Assembly (NCBI GenBank): GCA_910578305.1 | Contig: CAJTQH010000046.1 | Span: 10,817-18,120 of the forward strand | DNA length: 7,304 bases | Source of the DNA: an uncultured Muribaculaceae bacterium | GTDB lineage: Bacteria > Bacteroidota > Bacteroidia > Bacteroidales > Muribaculaceae | Reading direction: 5' to 3' | Shown here: piece after piece, positions 1 to 6,623 of the stretch | Position numbering within the stretch: position 1 is the first letter of the stretch | Layout of the letters: each line of letters opens with the position of its first letter | Position numbers and translations under genes: made by a program | Notes under the pieces: model-generated | Seen by the model: only the letters and a program-made list of their open reading frames with translations | What the model was told of the DNA's origin: nothing | Database searches by the model: none

Positions 1-494
1 AAGCCATGAACATGCTGCTTTACAACCAGTACACAGGCCCCGGCACCAAAGCCAATGCCAACCTTTCGGGCAATCCCCTGTATTCGTTCCTCGCATCACA
101 GCTCAACTCATGGGCGGCAAACAACATACGCGGCGTAGACATATCCTTCGGCATAGACCAGTACGACAAGACCACCGACGGATCCAAGTCAACCACCACA
201 AGCTACAGCTACCGAGTCTCGAAATCACTGTTCAATGACAGATTCAAGATCGTGATCGGAGGCAACTACTCCACCGATGCCGATGCCGACGAAAACTTCG
301 AGCAAAACCTCATCAACGACATATCGTTTGAATACATGCTCAACCGCAGCGGCTCCATGTACGTGCGACTGTTCCGCCATGTAGGCTACGAAAGCATACT
401 CGAAGGAGAGATCACCCAGACCGGCGTAGGCTTCGTGCTCAAACGCAAGCTCAACTCCCTGCGCGACATATTCCGCTTCGCACGCAAACCATAG
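1..494 (+). CDS. tamB: TamB-family protein, C-terminal end (5' truncated)
   Basis: This is the last ~164 codons of a gene entering from the left edge (frame begins at base 3, stop TAG at 492-494). The protein is rich in alternating polar/hydrophobic beta-strand sequence. It contains a stretch typical of the TamB/DUF490 C-terminal domain of Bacteroidetes: a run 'LASQLNSWAANNIRGVDISF', then 'YRVSKSLFNDRFKIVIGG', then 'LNRSGSMYVRLFRH', and an end rich in basic residues. TamB is a very long periplasm-spanning protein, anchored in the inner membrane, that works with an Omp85 partner in outer-membrane assembly and, by newer views, lipid transport. The next gene, 42 nt downstream on the same strand, is exactly such a partner, which supports the call. 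The inner-membrane anchor and most of the protein are outside the window. The internal ATG at base 6 is not a credible start because the domain is cut there. Confidence 0.85.
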   Translation, partial: AMNMLLYNQYTGPGTKANANLSGNPLYSFLASQLNSWAANNIRGVDISFGIDQYDKTTDGSKSTTTSYSYRVSKSLFNDRFKIVIGGNYSTDADADENFEQNLINDISFEYMLNRSGSMYVRLFRHVGYESILEGEITQTGVGFVLKRKLNSLRDIFRFARKP

Positions 495-536
495 ATCCAT
501 CAGTATCATCCACGCGTAACACAACACTCAGCCATA

Positions 537-2831
537 ATGATAACGATCCGTCAAATACTTCTCGCAGCCGCCGCTGCGGCCGTAATGGCCTTGGCCGGAG
601 CTTCATGCTCCACCACCAAGCGGCTCGGACCCGACGACATACTGTTCACCGGCGTGAAAAAAATCGACATCTCCACGCCATCGAAAGAGCAGAAAGAGGC
701 TCCCGGTCTGGCCGACGCCGTGAAATCGGCTGTAAACGTCGCTCCAAACAATGCCCTCTACTCACCATATCTGCGCTGGCCGTTCCCACTCGGACTATGG
801 GTATACAACAATTGGAGCAACCCTCCTAAAGGACTCAAACACTGGCTCTACGAGAAACTCGTTGCCGAACCCGTGCTTATAAGCGACGTACGACCAGAAG
901 TGCGAGTAAAAATGATAGACGAGATACTCGACAACAACGGCTACTTCCGCGGCAACGCCTCCTACGAACTTATACAAGGCAAGAATCCCAAGAAAGCACG
1001 GATACTCTACACCGTCAAAACAGGCCCGGAATATCTCATTGATTCCATACGTCTGCTCCCCGACACTTGCCATCTCAACCACCTCATCGACTCCGTGGCT
1101 TCGCGTAGCACCTATCTTGTAGCAGGCTCCCGCTACTGCACCGACTCGCTGGCCGACGAACGCGTGCGCATAGCCAACGCCGTGCGCAACCGCGGCTACT
1201 ACTTCTTCAAGCCCGAATACATTGAATATCTCGCCGACAGCACCATTACCCCCGGCTCAATAGCCCTGCACATGACTCTGGCCTCCAACGTGCATCCGTC
1301 GCTGCTGGCACGCTACACTACCGGCTCTATCACCACCCGCGTACACCGCAACCAGGGTGGAGGCACCCCCGACACCATCATGACCCGACGGGGCATGCTC
1401 ATACAGATGAAACCCTCACGCCTGCGCGACGGACTCATACCCGAGTGCATCACCTTCCGCAACGGACGCATATTCTCTGTTCGCGACATGAACCGCACAC
1501 AGACATACCTATCGCGGCTCGGCATATTCAACGGAATAGAGATCAATGTAATGCCTGACTCCTTGCAGAAACAGGTGCTCAACGTAGAGATCGACTGCAC
1601 ATTCGATGCTCCGCTCGAAGCATCCATCGAAGTCAACGCCACATCAAAGTCCAACAGCTACCTTGGCCCAGGTGTCGACCTGCGACTCACAAACCACAAC
1701 GTGTTTGGCGGCGGCGAGCAGCTCAGTGTTGACCTGACAGGCAGTTATGAATGGCAGACCGGACGCGGACGAAACTCCGTGTTCAACTCCTATGAGGTAG
1801 GCCTCAATGCCTCGCTCTCGTTTCCACGTCTGCTGGCACCGCGCTTCATACCGCGCTCACGCCGTCAGCTCAACTGGACCCGCATATCGCTCGGCGCAGA
1901 CGTGCTCAATCGCCCGCACTACTTCAACATGGCGCAGTTCAACACCTCATTCACCTACGACTGGCGCGCCTCACGCCATGTCACCAACTCGCTCACGCTG
2001 CTCAAGCTCACCTACATCAATTTGATACGCACTACCACCGAGTTCGACTCCATCATGGATGCCAACCAGGCCATAGCACAGAGTTTCCGTAGCCAATTCA
2101 TACCGCAGATGCAGTACAACTACGTCTACGACCGAGCCTTCGATAACAACAACTCCATCAACTGGCAATTTACCATACAGGAAGCCGGTAACATATTCTG
2201 GGCCATATACCGCGCATGCGGTAAGAAAGGCGAAAAAGAGCTGTTCGGCACCCCCTTCTCACAGTTTGTAAAGGGCAGCACGCAGCTCGTATACAACCGC
2301 AGGCTATGGGGCGACAACTGGCTCGTGAGCCGTGTGGCCATCGGAGCCGCCCATGCCTATGGCAACGCATCACAGGTGCCATACAGCGAACAGTTCTACG
2401 TCGGCGGCGCCAACTCCATCAGAGCGTTTACCGTGCGCAGCATCGGCCCCGGTAGCTACCGCGTGCCCGAAGACCAGGTCAACGGATACTTCGACCAGAC
2501 CGGTACATTCAAATTTGAGTTCAACGTAGAATACCGCTTCCCAATTTTCGGCCCAATACACGGAGCTGTATTTCTCGACTCAGGCAATGTGTGGCTGCTC
2601 AAAAACGATCCCGACCGTCCGGGCGGACAGCTTCGTGCACGCACTTTTTTCAAAGACCTCGCACTGGGCACTGGAGCCGGACTGAGACTCGACATAGGTA
2701 TGCTCGTGGTGCGCGGGGATCTCGGCATTGGCATCCACGCGCCTTACGAGACCGGCAAACACGGGTACTACAACATGACGAGCTTCAAGAAATCACTCGC
2801 ATTTCACCTCGCCATAGGCTACCCGTTCTGA
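537..2831 (+). CDS. tamL: TamL: Omp85/BamA-type outer-membrane lipoprotein, partner of TamB
   Basis: This 764-residue protein starts with a hydrophobic Ala-rich signal and a lipobox-like end (LAGASC), so Cys24 is the likely lipidated residue. The residues after it (STTKR) have no acidic surface-export signal. POTRA-like alpha/beta repeats follow at about 117-175, 177-250 and 300-355, then a C-terminal beta-barrel from about 360. The Omp85 barrel signature is seen at 621-639 (YVGGANSIRAFTVRSIGPG). The usual V-R-G-F/Y is I-R-A-F here: Arg629 is kept and Gly is replaced by Ala. Near the end come GLRLDIGMLVVRGDLGIGI and a terminal aromatic (GYPF), both usual for outer-membrane barrels. Length fits the family. 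Known: Bacteroidetes use a lipidated TamA-like protein (TamL) encoded next to tamB, active in outer-membrane homeostasis. Here tamB ends 42 nt upstream and the two are probably co-transcribed. The start at 537 gives the complete signal peptide. A BamA assignment is less likely because of the lipobox and the tamB neighbour. Confidence 0.9.
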   Translation: MITIRQILLAAAAAAVMALAGASCSTTKRLGPDDILFTGVKKIDISTPSKEQKEAPGLADAVKSAVNVAPNNALYSPYLRWPFPLGLWVYNNWSNPPKGLKHWLYEKLVAEPVLISDVRPEVRVKMIDEILDNNGYFRGNASYELIQGKNPKKARILYTVKTGPEYLIDSIRLLPDTCHLNHLIDSVASRSTYLVAGSRYCTDSLADERVRIANAVRNRGYYFFKPEYIEYLADSTITPGSIALHMTLASNVHPSLLARYTTGSITTRVHRNQGGGTPDTIMTRRGMLIQMKPSRLRDGLIPECITFRNGRIFSVRDMNRTQTYLSRLGIFNGIEINVMPDSLQKQVLNVEIDCTFDAPLEASIEVNATSKSNSYLGPGVDLRLTNHNVFGGGEQLSVDLTGSYEWQTGRGRNSVFNSYEVGLNASLSFPRLLAPRFIPRSRRQLNWTRISLGADVLNRPHYFNMAQFNTSFTYDWRASRHVTNSLTLLKLTYINLIRTTTEFDSIMDANQAIAQSFRSQFIPQMQYNYVYDRAFDNNNSINWQFTIQEAGNIFWAIYRACGKKGEKELFGTPFSQFVKGSTQLVYNRRLWGDNWLVSRVAIGAAHAYGNASQVPYSEQFYVGGANSIRAFTVRSIGPGSYRVPEDQVNGYFDQTGTFKFEFNVEYRFPIFGPIHGAVFLDSGNVWLLKNDPDRPGGQLRARTFFKDLALGTGAGLRLDIGMLVVRGDLGIGIHAPYETGKHGYYNMTSFKKSLAFHLAIGYPF

Positions 2832-2849
2832 CGCAATAGACAAACAGCA

Positions 2850-2894
2850 CGAGAGAGATGATGCCCGCCTCACGGTCTTGCATCATCTCTCTCG
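2850..2894. terminator. Long perfect inverted repeat after tamL (candidate bidirectional terminator)
   Basis: A 15-bp perfect stem is formed by CGAGAGAGATGATGC (2850-2864) and GCATCATCTCTCTCG (2880-2894) around a 15-nt loop. It begins 19 bp after the tamL stop and lies between convergent genes, so it could end transcription from both sides. Neither side has a strong T tract directly after the stem, so it may act as a 3' stabilising structure, not a classical intrinsic terminator. Confidence 0.6.
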
Positions 2895-2904
2895 CATCTG
2901 TTAA

Positions 2905-2920
2905 TGAGGCCGGAGCCTCA
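2905..2920. other. Second small hairpin between convergent genes
   Basis: TGAGGC (2905-2910) and GCCTCA (2915-2920) form a 6-bp GC-rich stem with a CGGA tetraloop. It sits 10 nt after the long inverted repeat. The same GCCTCACG octamer occurs in the loop of the larger repeat (2867-2874) and again at 2915-2922, so TGAGGC could pair with either copy. It may be a second termination element for either gene. There is no strong T run directly beside it. Confidence 0.4.
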
Positions 2921-2934
2921 CGAGGGAGAAGAAA

Positions 2935-3057
2935 ATGAATAAGCTGTCTGTTTTATTATTTTTATCTGCTGTTTTAATCTTCAATCACTATATTACGGCA
3001 CATTATCGGCGATGTGCACAATTTTCTTTGCCACCCTTCCTGCCCTTGTCGCCATGA
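2935..3057 (+). CDS. Possible 40-residue hydrophobic small ORF (doubtful)
   Basis: An ATG at 2935 opens 40 codons ending in TGA at 3055-3057. The peptide begins with Asn-Lys and then a hydrophobic run (LSVLLFLSAVLIF), like a short signal or single membrane segment. A purine-rich AGGGAG at 2923-2928 lies 6 nt before the ATG. Against it: the hydrophobic run comes from a T-rich tract, the second half overlaps the opposite-strand gene ending at 3003, and Bacteroidetes do not depend strongly on Shine-Dalgarno pairing. No family is recognised. It may be chance. Confidence 0.15.
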   Translation: MNKLSVLLFLSAVLIFNHYITAHYRRCAQFSLPPFLPLSP

Positions 3058-3497
3058 CCTTTGTGCTTACCGCCTTTCATGCCTTTCGACTGCCGGTTGA
3101 CAAACGAATTTTCCAGAAACTGCACATACTGTTCGGGGCTCAGCACAGCTTTTACCTGCTTGAGATAATTGCTACGTACATCCTTGGCCACCTCACGCTG
3201 GCGGGTACGGTTGCCACACTCTGTCGAATCGGCCTTACACTGCTTGCGAGCCTCACGCATCACCTTGCATGGAGTCGGTATCGCATTAAGAGTCTGCTGT
3301 TGTTCGGCAGTCAGATTCAAACCCTCGAAGGGGTTGCACTCAGGTTTGCCGGGTTTGCGACATTCGGTTCGACAATTCTCTTTTTTATCACACTTACAAT
3401 CACATACGGTGGTGGCATTGGAAGTCTGAGCCGAGGCTGAAACCGAAGATACCGCAGCTATTGCAGCGAGTGTTAGCGAGAAGAAAGTCTTTTTCAT
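3003..3497 (-). CDS. Secreted Cys-rich protein with two LTxxQ-like motifs (Spy/CpxP-like), function unknown
   Basis: The ATG at 3497-3495 gives 164 residues. The frame can be extended upstream to a TTG at 3572, but only this ATG places a signal peptide (MKKTFFSLTLAAIAAVSSVS, cleavage likely ASA-Q at 23/24) at the N-terminus. The mature part has ten cysteines. Six lie in a dense cluster at 32-54 (CDCKC, then C42, C46, C54); the others are C77, C87, C94 and C160. A predicted helical middle carries LTAEQ (62-66) and LSPEQ (119-123), the paired LTxxQ-type motifs seen in periplasmic Spy/CpxP/CnrX-like proteins and in small Bacteroidetes relatives. The end (138-164) is a Gly/Lys/His-rich low-complexity tail. 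Known: LTxxQ proteins act as periplasmic chaperones or metal/stress sensors. Inferred here: an envelope protein that binds metal or is redox-active. The gene stands alone, convergent with tamL and divergent from the right operon. It could equally be a lineage-specific protein with only superficial LTxxQ likeness. Confidence 0.7.
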   Translation of the reverse strand: MKKTFFSLTLAAIAAVSSVSASAQTSNATTVCDCKCDKKENCRTECRKPGKPECNPFEGLNLTAEQQQTLNAIPTPCKVMREARKQCKADSTECGNRTRQREVAKDVRSNYLKQVKAVLSPEQYVQFLENSFVNRQSKGMKGGKHKGHGDKGRKGGKENCAHRR

Positions 3498-3573
3498 AAT
3501 TTTTTCTGAGATTAAATGATTAATATATTCTTTACTGTATTTTTCGTCTTTCAATGCTATTCTGACATCCAAT

Positions 3574-3593
3574 CAGACAAACGGTTTAGTCTG
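3574..3593. promoter_or_regulatory. Near-palindrome upstream of the LTxxQ gene, possible operator
   Basis: CAGAC-AAAC-G-GTTT-A-GTCTG forms a dyad with two 9-base arms, one central G and one unmatched A. The one-base centre disfavours an RNA hairpin of full length and suits a dimeric DNA-binding protein. It ends 76 bp before the ATG of the minus-strand gene. No matching regulator is in the window, so the role is inference. Confidence 0.3.
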
Positions 3594-3874
3594 CCATACG
3601 GAGTTTAGCCTTTTTTAGCATCGACGACATATAAGATTCAAAAAACGTTAACACCATAAATGTATTAAACATAACACATCATACTCCATCTGACTGACAT
3701 TCATTATAAAATCCGAACATTATGCATTATTTTCAATATCAATCCCTGATAACAATAGAGGTAGCCTTGCACCGCCCAGATTTTTAACACTTATTAATCC
3801 TTTTTAATCAAATAATAATCCACTGATTCACAGGACAATACAACCAACCACCAAACTACACAAACCTCTATATT

Positions 3875-3905
3875 TTTGTGATTTGACGCTTAATTTATAA
3901 TTTTG
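3875..3905 (+). promoter_or_regulatory. Bacteroides-type promoter (TTTG / TAnnTTTG) for the DUF3575 operon
   Basis: TTTG at 3875-3878, exactly 19 bp, then TAATTTTG at 3898-3905 match the Bacteroidetes primary sigma consensus (-33 TTTG, -7 TAnnTTTG, spacing about 19-21). Transcription would start near 3912, giving a leader of about 85 nt before the ATG at 3997. An overlapping TATTTTTG at 3871-3878 also fits the -7 motif but has no TTTG at the right distance upstream. Confidence 0.55.
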
Positions 3906-3940
3906 CGCCTCTATTTTAACATGTTCATCAGCTATTTAAA

Positions 3941-3969
3941 TTGACATCTTGCGCAATCCAAAATACAAT
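3941..3969 (+). promoter_or_regulatory. Second promoter-like element of sigma70 form, with palindrome in spacer
   Basis: TTGACA (3941-3946), a 17-bp spacer, then TACAAT (3964-3969) match the general bacterial -35/-10 form with one mismatch. The spacer contains the 8-bp palindrome TTGCGCAA (3949-3956). A start from here would leave a leader of only about 20 nt before the ATG at 3997. Bacteroidetes sigma factors normally prefer TTTG/TAnnTTTG, so this may be chance in AT-rich DNA. Confidence 0.25.
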
Positions 3970-3996
3970 TAATCATTTTTTTTGATAGGCACTTTT

Positions 3997-4548
3997 ATGA
4001 AAAATCTGCTTTTTAGGGTCATCCTTGTCTGCGGAATGTTGTTTTGCGGACACTCTGCAATGGCTCAACGTTTGGCATTGAAAACCAATGCCCTTGATTG
4101 GCTGACCATTACTCCAAACTTTTCTCTTGAAGCTCGTCTTAACTCACGACTCACATTAGACATTGGATTTGCAGTCAATCCGGTGAGCAAACCCATTGCC
4201 GACAAGTATCAGCTTTCACATTTCCGTTTCCAACCCGAGCTACGCTATTGGTTCAACCGTCCTATGGCACGTCATTTCATGGGATTCACTCCTATGTTTG
4301 CCGATTACAGCCTGCAATGGAATCAACGTAAATATCAAGGCGATCTGATTGCTTTCGGATTGACATACGGATACGCTCTGGTTCTCAACAGACACTGGAA
4401 CGTTGAATTCACCGCCGGCGTAGGAATCGGAAAAATACGTTGCTACAAATACGCAGCGACAGACAATCGACCACAAGAACCAAACTATAACAAATGGATC
4501 CCCGTACCTGTGAAGTTAGGTGTTTCATTCAGTTATGTTTTTAAATAA
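3997..4548 (+). CDS. DUF3575 family outer-membrane/secreted protein
   Basis: The chosen ATG gives 183 residues beginning directly with a signal peptide (MKNLLFRVILVCGMLFCG, likely cleavage AMA-Q at 23/24). A TTG five codons upstream (3982) is possible but adds nothing. The mature protein shows the DUF3575 pattern throughout: LALKTNALDWLTITPNFSLE at 26-45, HFRFQPELRYWF at 75-86, YGYALVLNRHWNVEFTAGVG at 124-143, and a final beta-strand VPVKLGVSFSYVF at 170-182. The alternating aromatic strands and the aromatic end suggest a small beta-barrel of about eight strands in the outer membrane. Known: DUF3575 proteins are frequent in Bacteroidetes, often beside DUF3868/OmpA-like proteins and fimbrial (FimB/Mfa2) genes, with no defined biochemical role. 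It is the first gene of the operon, followed after 20 nt by the OmpA/TPR protein. The unpaired Cys149 in the mature part is of unknown meaning. Confidence 0.85.
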   Translation: MKNLLFRVILVCGMLFCGHSAMAQRLALKTNALDWLTITPNFSLEARLNSRLTLDIGFAVNPVSKPIADKYQLSHFRFQPELRYWFNRPMARHFMGFTPMFADYSLQWNQRKYQGDLIAFGLTYGYALVLNRHWNVEFTAGVGIGKIRCYKYAATDNRPQEPNYNKWIPVPVKLGVSFSYVFK

Positions 4549-4568
4549 ATCTCCAATCCAAACACCAG

Positions 4569-6605
4569 ATGTCAACTTCAAACAGATTCATTACAATCTT
4601 ACTTACCGGAATTATTGCATTTTCCGGACTGATTCTTGAGGCTCGCAATATAAATGTACGCGGCACAGTGATGCACGACGGCACCCAGGACCCAATCTAT
4701 GGCGTAAGCATCTACAACAAAACGACAAACAAACTAATAGGCACGACAAACGACGAGGGACGCTATACCGTCAACATTCCAGATGACAATGAGCTGGAAT
4801 TCAAAGTTATGGGATATGAAAACGCATCCGTTGAAGTAAACGGGAATCTCAATATCGACGTTTATCTTGTGCCGCTGGCTCAAGTCCTTGATGAAGTCGT
4901 AGTACAAAGCACTATAACCAAAGCGCTCATCACAGAGCCTACCGACATAGAAGTCAAAGGCAATTATCTTCATGTAAAGACTCACGTGAAAATTCCGCAT
5001 GAACTTTTTTCTTCAAGCATGCGAATGATCATACAGCCGTCGATATACAACATCACATCCAAGCAACGTACGTTCATGAAACCTGTCGTATTTGACGGCC
5101 AGCGGTACGCTATCACTCAGGAACGCATGTACGACTGGGTACCTGATAAAGATCCGTTGTTGCCTTACGTACAGGTAAAAAACACCGGACACCGCAAGGA
5201 CGACATACTTACCATACGCGATTCGATCTATGTCGAAAATCCGAACAACGACTTTCGCTGCGACATAATGTCTTCATTGGAAAACTATAACGGCATCGTA
5301 TATGCCGATACGATCATGATCGCCAGAGGAACGATAAATCCATTGCGATTCCTGTCTTATTCAATACAAGGCAGTCCGGTGACTGACGAAAACTTCTTCC
5401 CATCTCCTGAAATGCAGCTACGCGACACCAAAGGCAATGTGAAACTGACATTTCCAGTAGGAAAATCAAAACTCATCATGGAACTTGGAGACAACAGGAA
5501 TGAGATGGATCGACTCATAGCTCAGTTGCACGATATTGAAAACAATCCGGACATGACTCTGAAAAGTTTTTCAATATCCGGCACAGCCTCACCCGAAGGA
5601 AATTACGACCGTAACCGTCAGCTTGCCAAAGCCCGCATGGAGTCTGCAATGAATGTAATCCTGCAAGGATTGTCGCCCATGACCAGACGCAATGTCGAAG
5701 TAAGCTCAGACGCAGATGTGGCATCGTGGAGTGAAGTGGCTGTTATGATGCGCTCCGACGGACACGACGAAGAGGCGCAGTCAATAGAAGATATCATCGG
5801 ACGCTACCCGGACAATATTACCGCACAGTCTCGTAAGATCACAGCACTGCCAATCTACAAATCACTCATACGAGACGAATATCTACCTCGCCTGCGCAAT
5901 GTCCATTATCGGTTTGTGACTTCACGCTATCGCTATCTGACCGACGACGAAATCAAAGAACTTTATGCGACAAACAGCTCCGAGATGTCGAGATATGAGT
6001 TCTGGCGTCTTTACAACCAATCAGCAGAGGAGGATCGTGAGGCGATAATACGCCGTGCTCTTGAAGTGCATCCGAAATTCATTGTCGGGGCCACTGATCT
6101 TGCCGCCATATTGATCGACCGTGATGCTTCGGACGTGTCTCTGCTTGAATCTCTTTTGGCCACAAGCAAGCGCGATGTTCCAGATGAATCACGTCTGAAC
6201 CAAGGCATAGCTTATCTCAATGCCGGACAATATACACGTGCCGACTCTATATTATCGCTCACACCTGACACCGAGCGTTACCACAAGGCACGAATCTACT
6301 CAGCCGCTCTCAACGGACGATATATGGATGTGATGCAGGAAGTTTCGGAAGACTCGCCAATAAACGAAGTATTATTGCTCCTGGCCATAAAAGCCGATGA
6401 TCAGGCTTGGGAAAAAGCCCAGCATCTCGGAGGTTCAGCCAAGGAAGAGTATATCAAAGCTATTGCTGCCAACCGTACCGATCATTATATAGCAGCGTCG
6501 ACTCACCTTGAAAATGCACTAAAACTCGACCCATCGCTACGAGAGATAGCCAAAGTGGATGGCGATGTTCTTGACTTGCTCAATGATGAATCCGAAAACA
6601 ATTAA
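4569..6605 (+). CDS. Multidomain envelope protein: carboxypeptidase-regulatory-like, DUF3868-like, OmpA-like and TPR-like regions
   Basis: This protein has 678 residues. Residues 1-26 are a signal peptide (hydrophobic FITILLTGIIAFSGLIL, end LEA). Residues 28-105 form a carboxypeptidase-D regulatory-like beta domain (VRGTV, YGVSIYNK, GTTNDEGRYTV, FKVMGYE), the N-terminal module common in SusC-type receptors. It ends in LDEVVV (107-112), as it does in SusC. Residues about 126-280 resemble the start of DUF3868 proteins. Residues about 295-440 are OmpA-like, with GTASPEGNYDRN (338-349), Arg356, and the downstream LIRDEYLPRLRNV (433-445) seen in DUF3868/OmpA proteins. From about 485 to 670 the sequence is helical with TPR-like units (for example 541-565 and 634-656). 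Likely place: periplasm, bound to peptidoglycan or the outer membrane and scaffolding the flanking barrels. It is longer than usual DUF3868/OmpA proteins because of both end domains. The function is unknown; the OmpA and regulatory-domain assignments are firm, the DUF3868-like and TPR parts less so. Confidence 0.8.
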   Translation: MSTSNRFITILLTGIIAFSGLILEARNINVRGTVMHDGTQDPIYGVSIYNKTTNKLIGTTNDEGRYTVNIPDDNELEFKVMGYENASVEVNGNLNIDVYLVPLAQVLDEVVVQSTITKALITEPTDIEVKGNYLHVKTHVKIPHELFSSSMRMIIQPSIYNITSKQRTFMKPVVFDGQRYAITQERMYDWVPDKDPLLPYVQVKNTGHRKDDILTIRDSIYVENPNNDFRCDIMSSLENYNGIVYADTIMIARGTINPLRFLSYSIQGSPVTDENFFPSPEMQLRDTKGNVKLTFPVGKSKLIMELGDNRNEMDRLIAQLHDIENNPDMTLKSFSISGTASPEGNYDRNRQLAKARMESAMNVILQGLSPMTRRNVEVSSDADVASWSEVAVMMRSDGHDEEAQSIEDIIGRYPDNITAQSRKITALPIYKSLIRDEYLPRLRNVHYRFVTSRYRYLTDDEIKELYATNSSEMSRYEFWRLYNQSAEEDREAIIRRALEVHPKFIVGATDLAAILIDRDASDVSLLESLLATSKRDVPDESRLNQGIAYLNAGQYTRADSILSLTPDTERYHKARIYSAALNGRYMDVMQEVSEDSPINEVLLLLAIKADDQAWEKAQHLGGSAKEEYIKAIAANRTDHYIAASTHLENALKLDPSLREIAKVDGDVLDLLNDESENN

Positions 6606-6623
6606 TTTCAGAATTAAACTATA

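Larger units (their letters stand above)
3498..3996. other. AT-rich divergent intergenic region, no gene seen
   Basis: About 500 bp separate the divergent starts at 3497 (-) and 3997 (+). It is strongly AT-rich, with many short A and T runs, repeated TTAATC motifs (around 3790-3810), and no convincing open frame on either strand. It holds a near-palindrome at 3574-3593 and two promoter-like arrangements at 3875-3905 and 3941-3969. No tRNA, riboswitch fold or long flanking inverted repeat was recognised by eye. A small RNA cannot be excluded. Confidence 0.6.

Noticed and set aside
225..527. 100-codon minus-strand frame over the tamB end
   Set aside because: It is a shadow of the tamB frame, with no signal or family likeness.
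3012..3440. 142-codon + strand frame opposite the LTxxQ gene, with hydrophobic look
   Set aside because: It is antisense to a gene with a clear signal peptide and family-like motifs. Its hydrophobic residues are the complement of Lys/Glu/Gln-rich codons, and no family pattern is seen.
3498..3572. 25-codon upstream extension of the minus gene from a TTG
   Set aside because: It would bury the signal peptide inside the protein; the ATG at 3497 is the natural start.
3780..3830. Repeated TTAATC/ATAATC motifs as a repeat array or binding sites
   Set aside because: Only two or three short, unevenly spaced copies in AT-rich DNA, which is expected by chance.
3982..3996. TTG start five codons before the DUF3575 ATG
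   Set aside because: The ATG at 3997 places the basic residue and hydrophobic segment at the usual signal peptide position.
3600..3996. Phase-variable (invertible) promoter before the operon, as found at some Bacteroides surface loci
   Set aside because: I looked for matching inverted repeats on both sides of the promoter and saw none longer than about 8 bp, and no recombinase gene is near.
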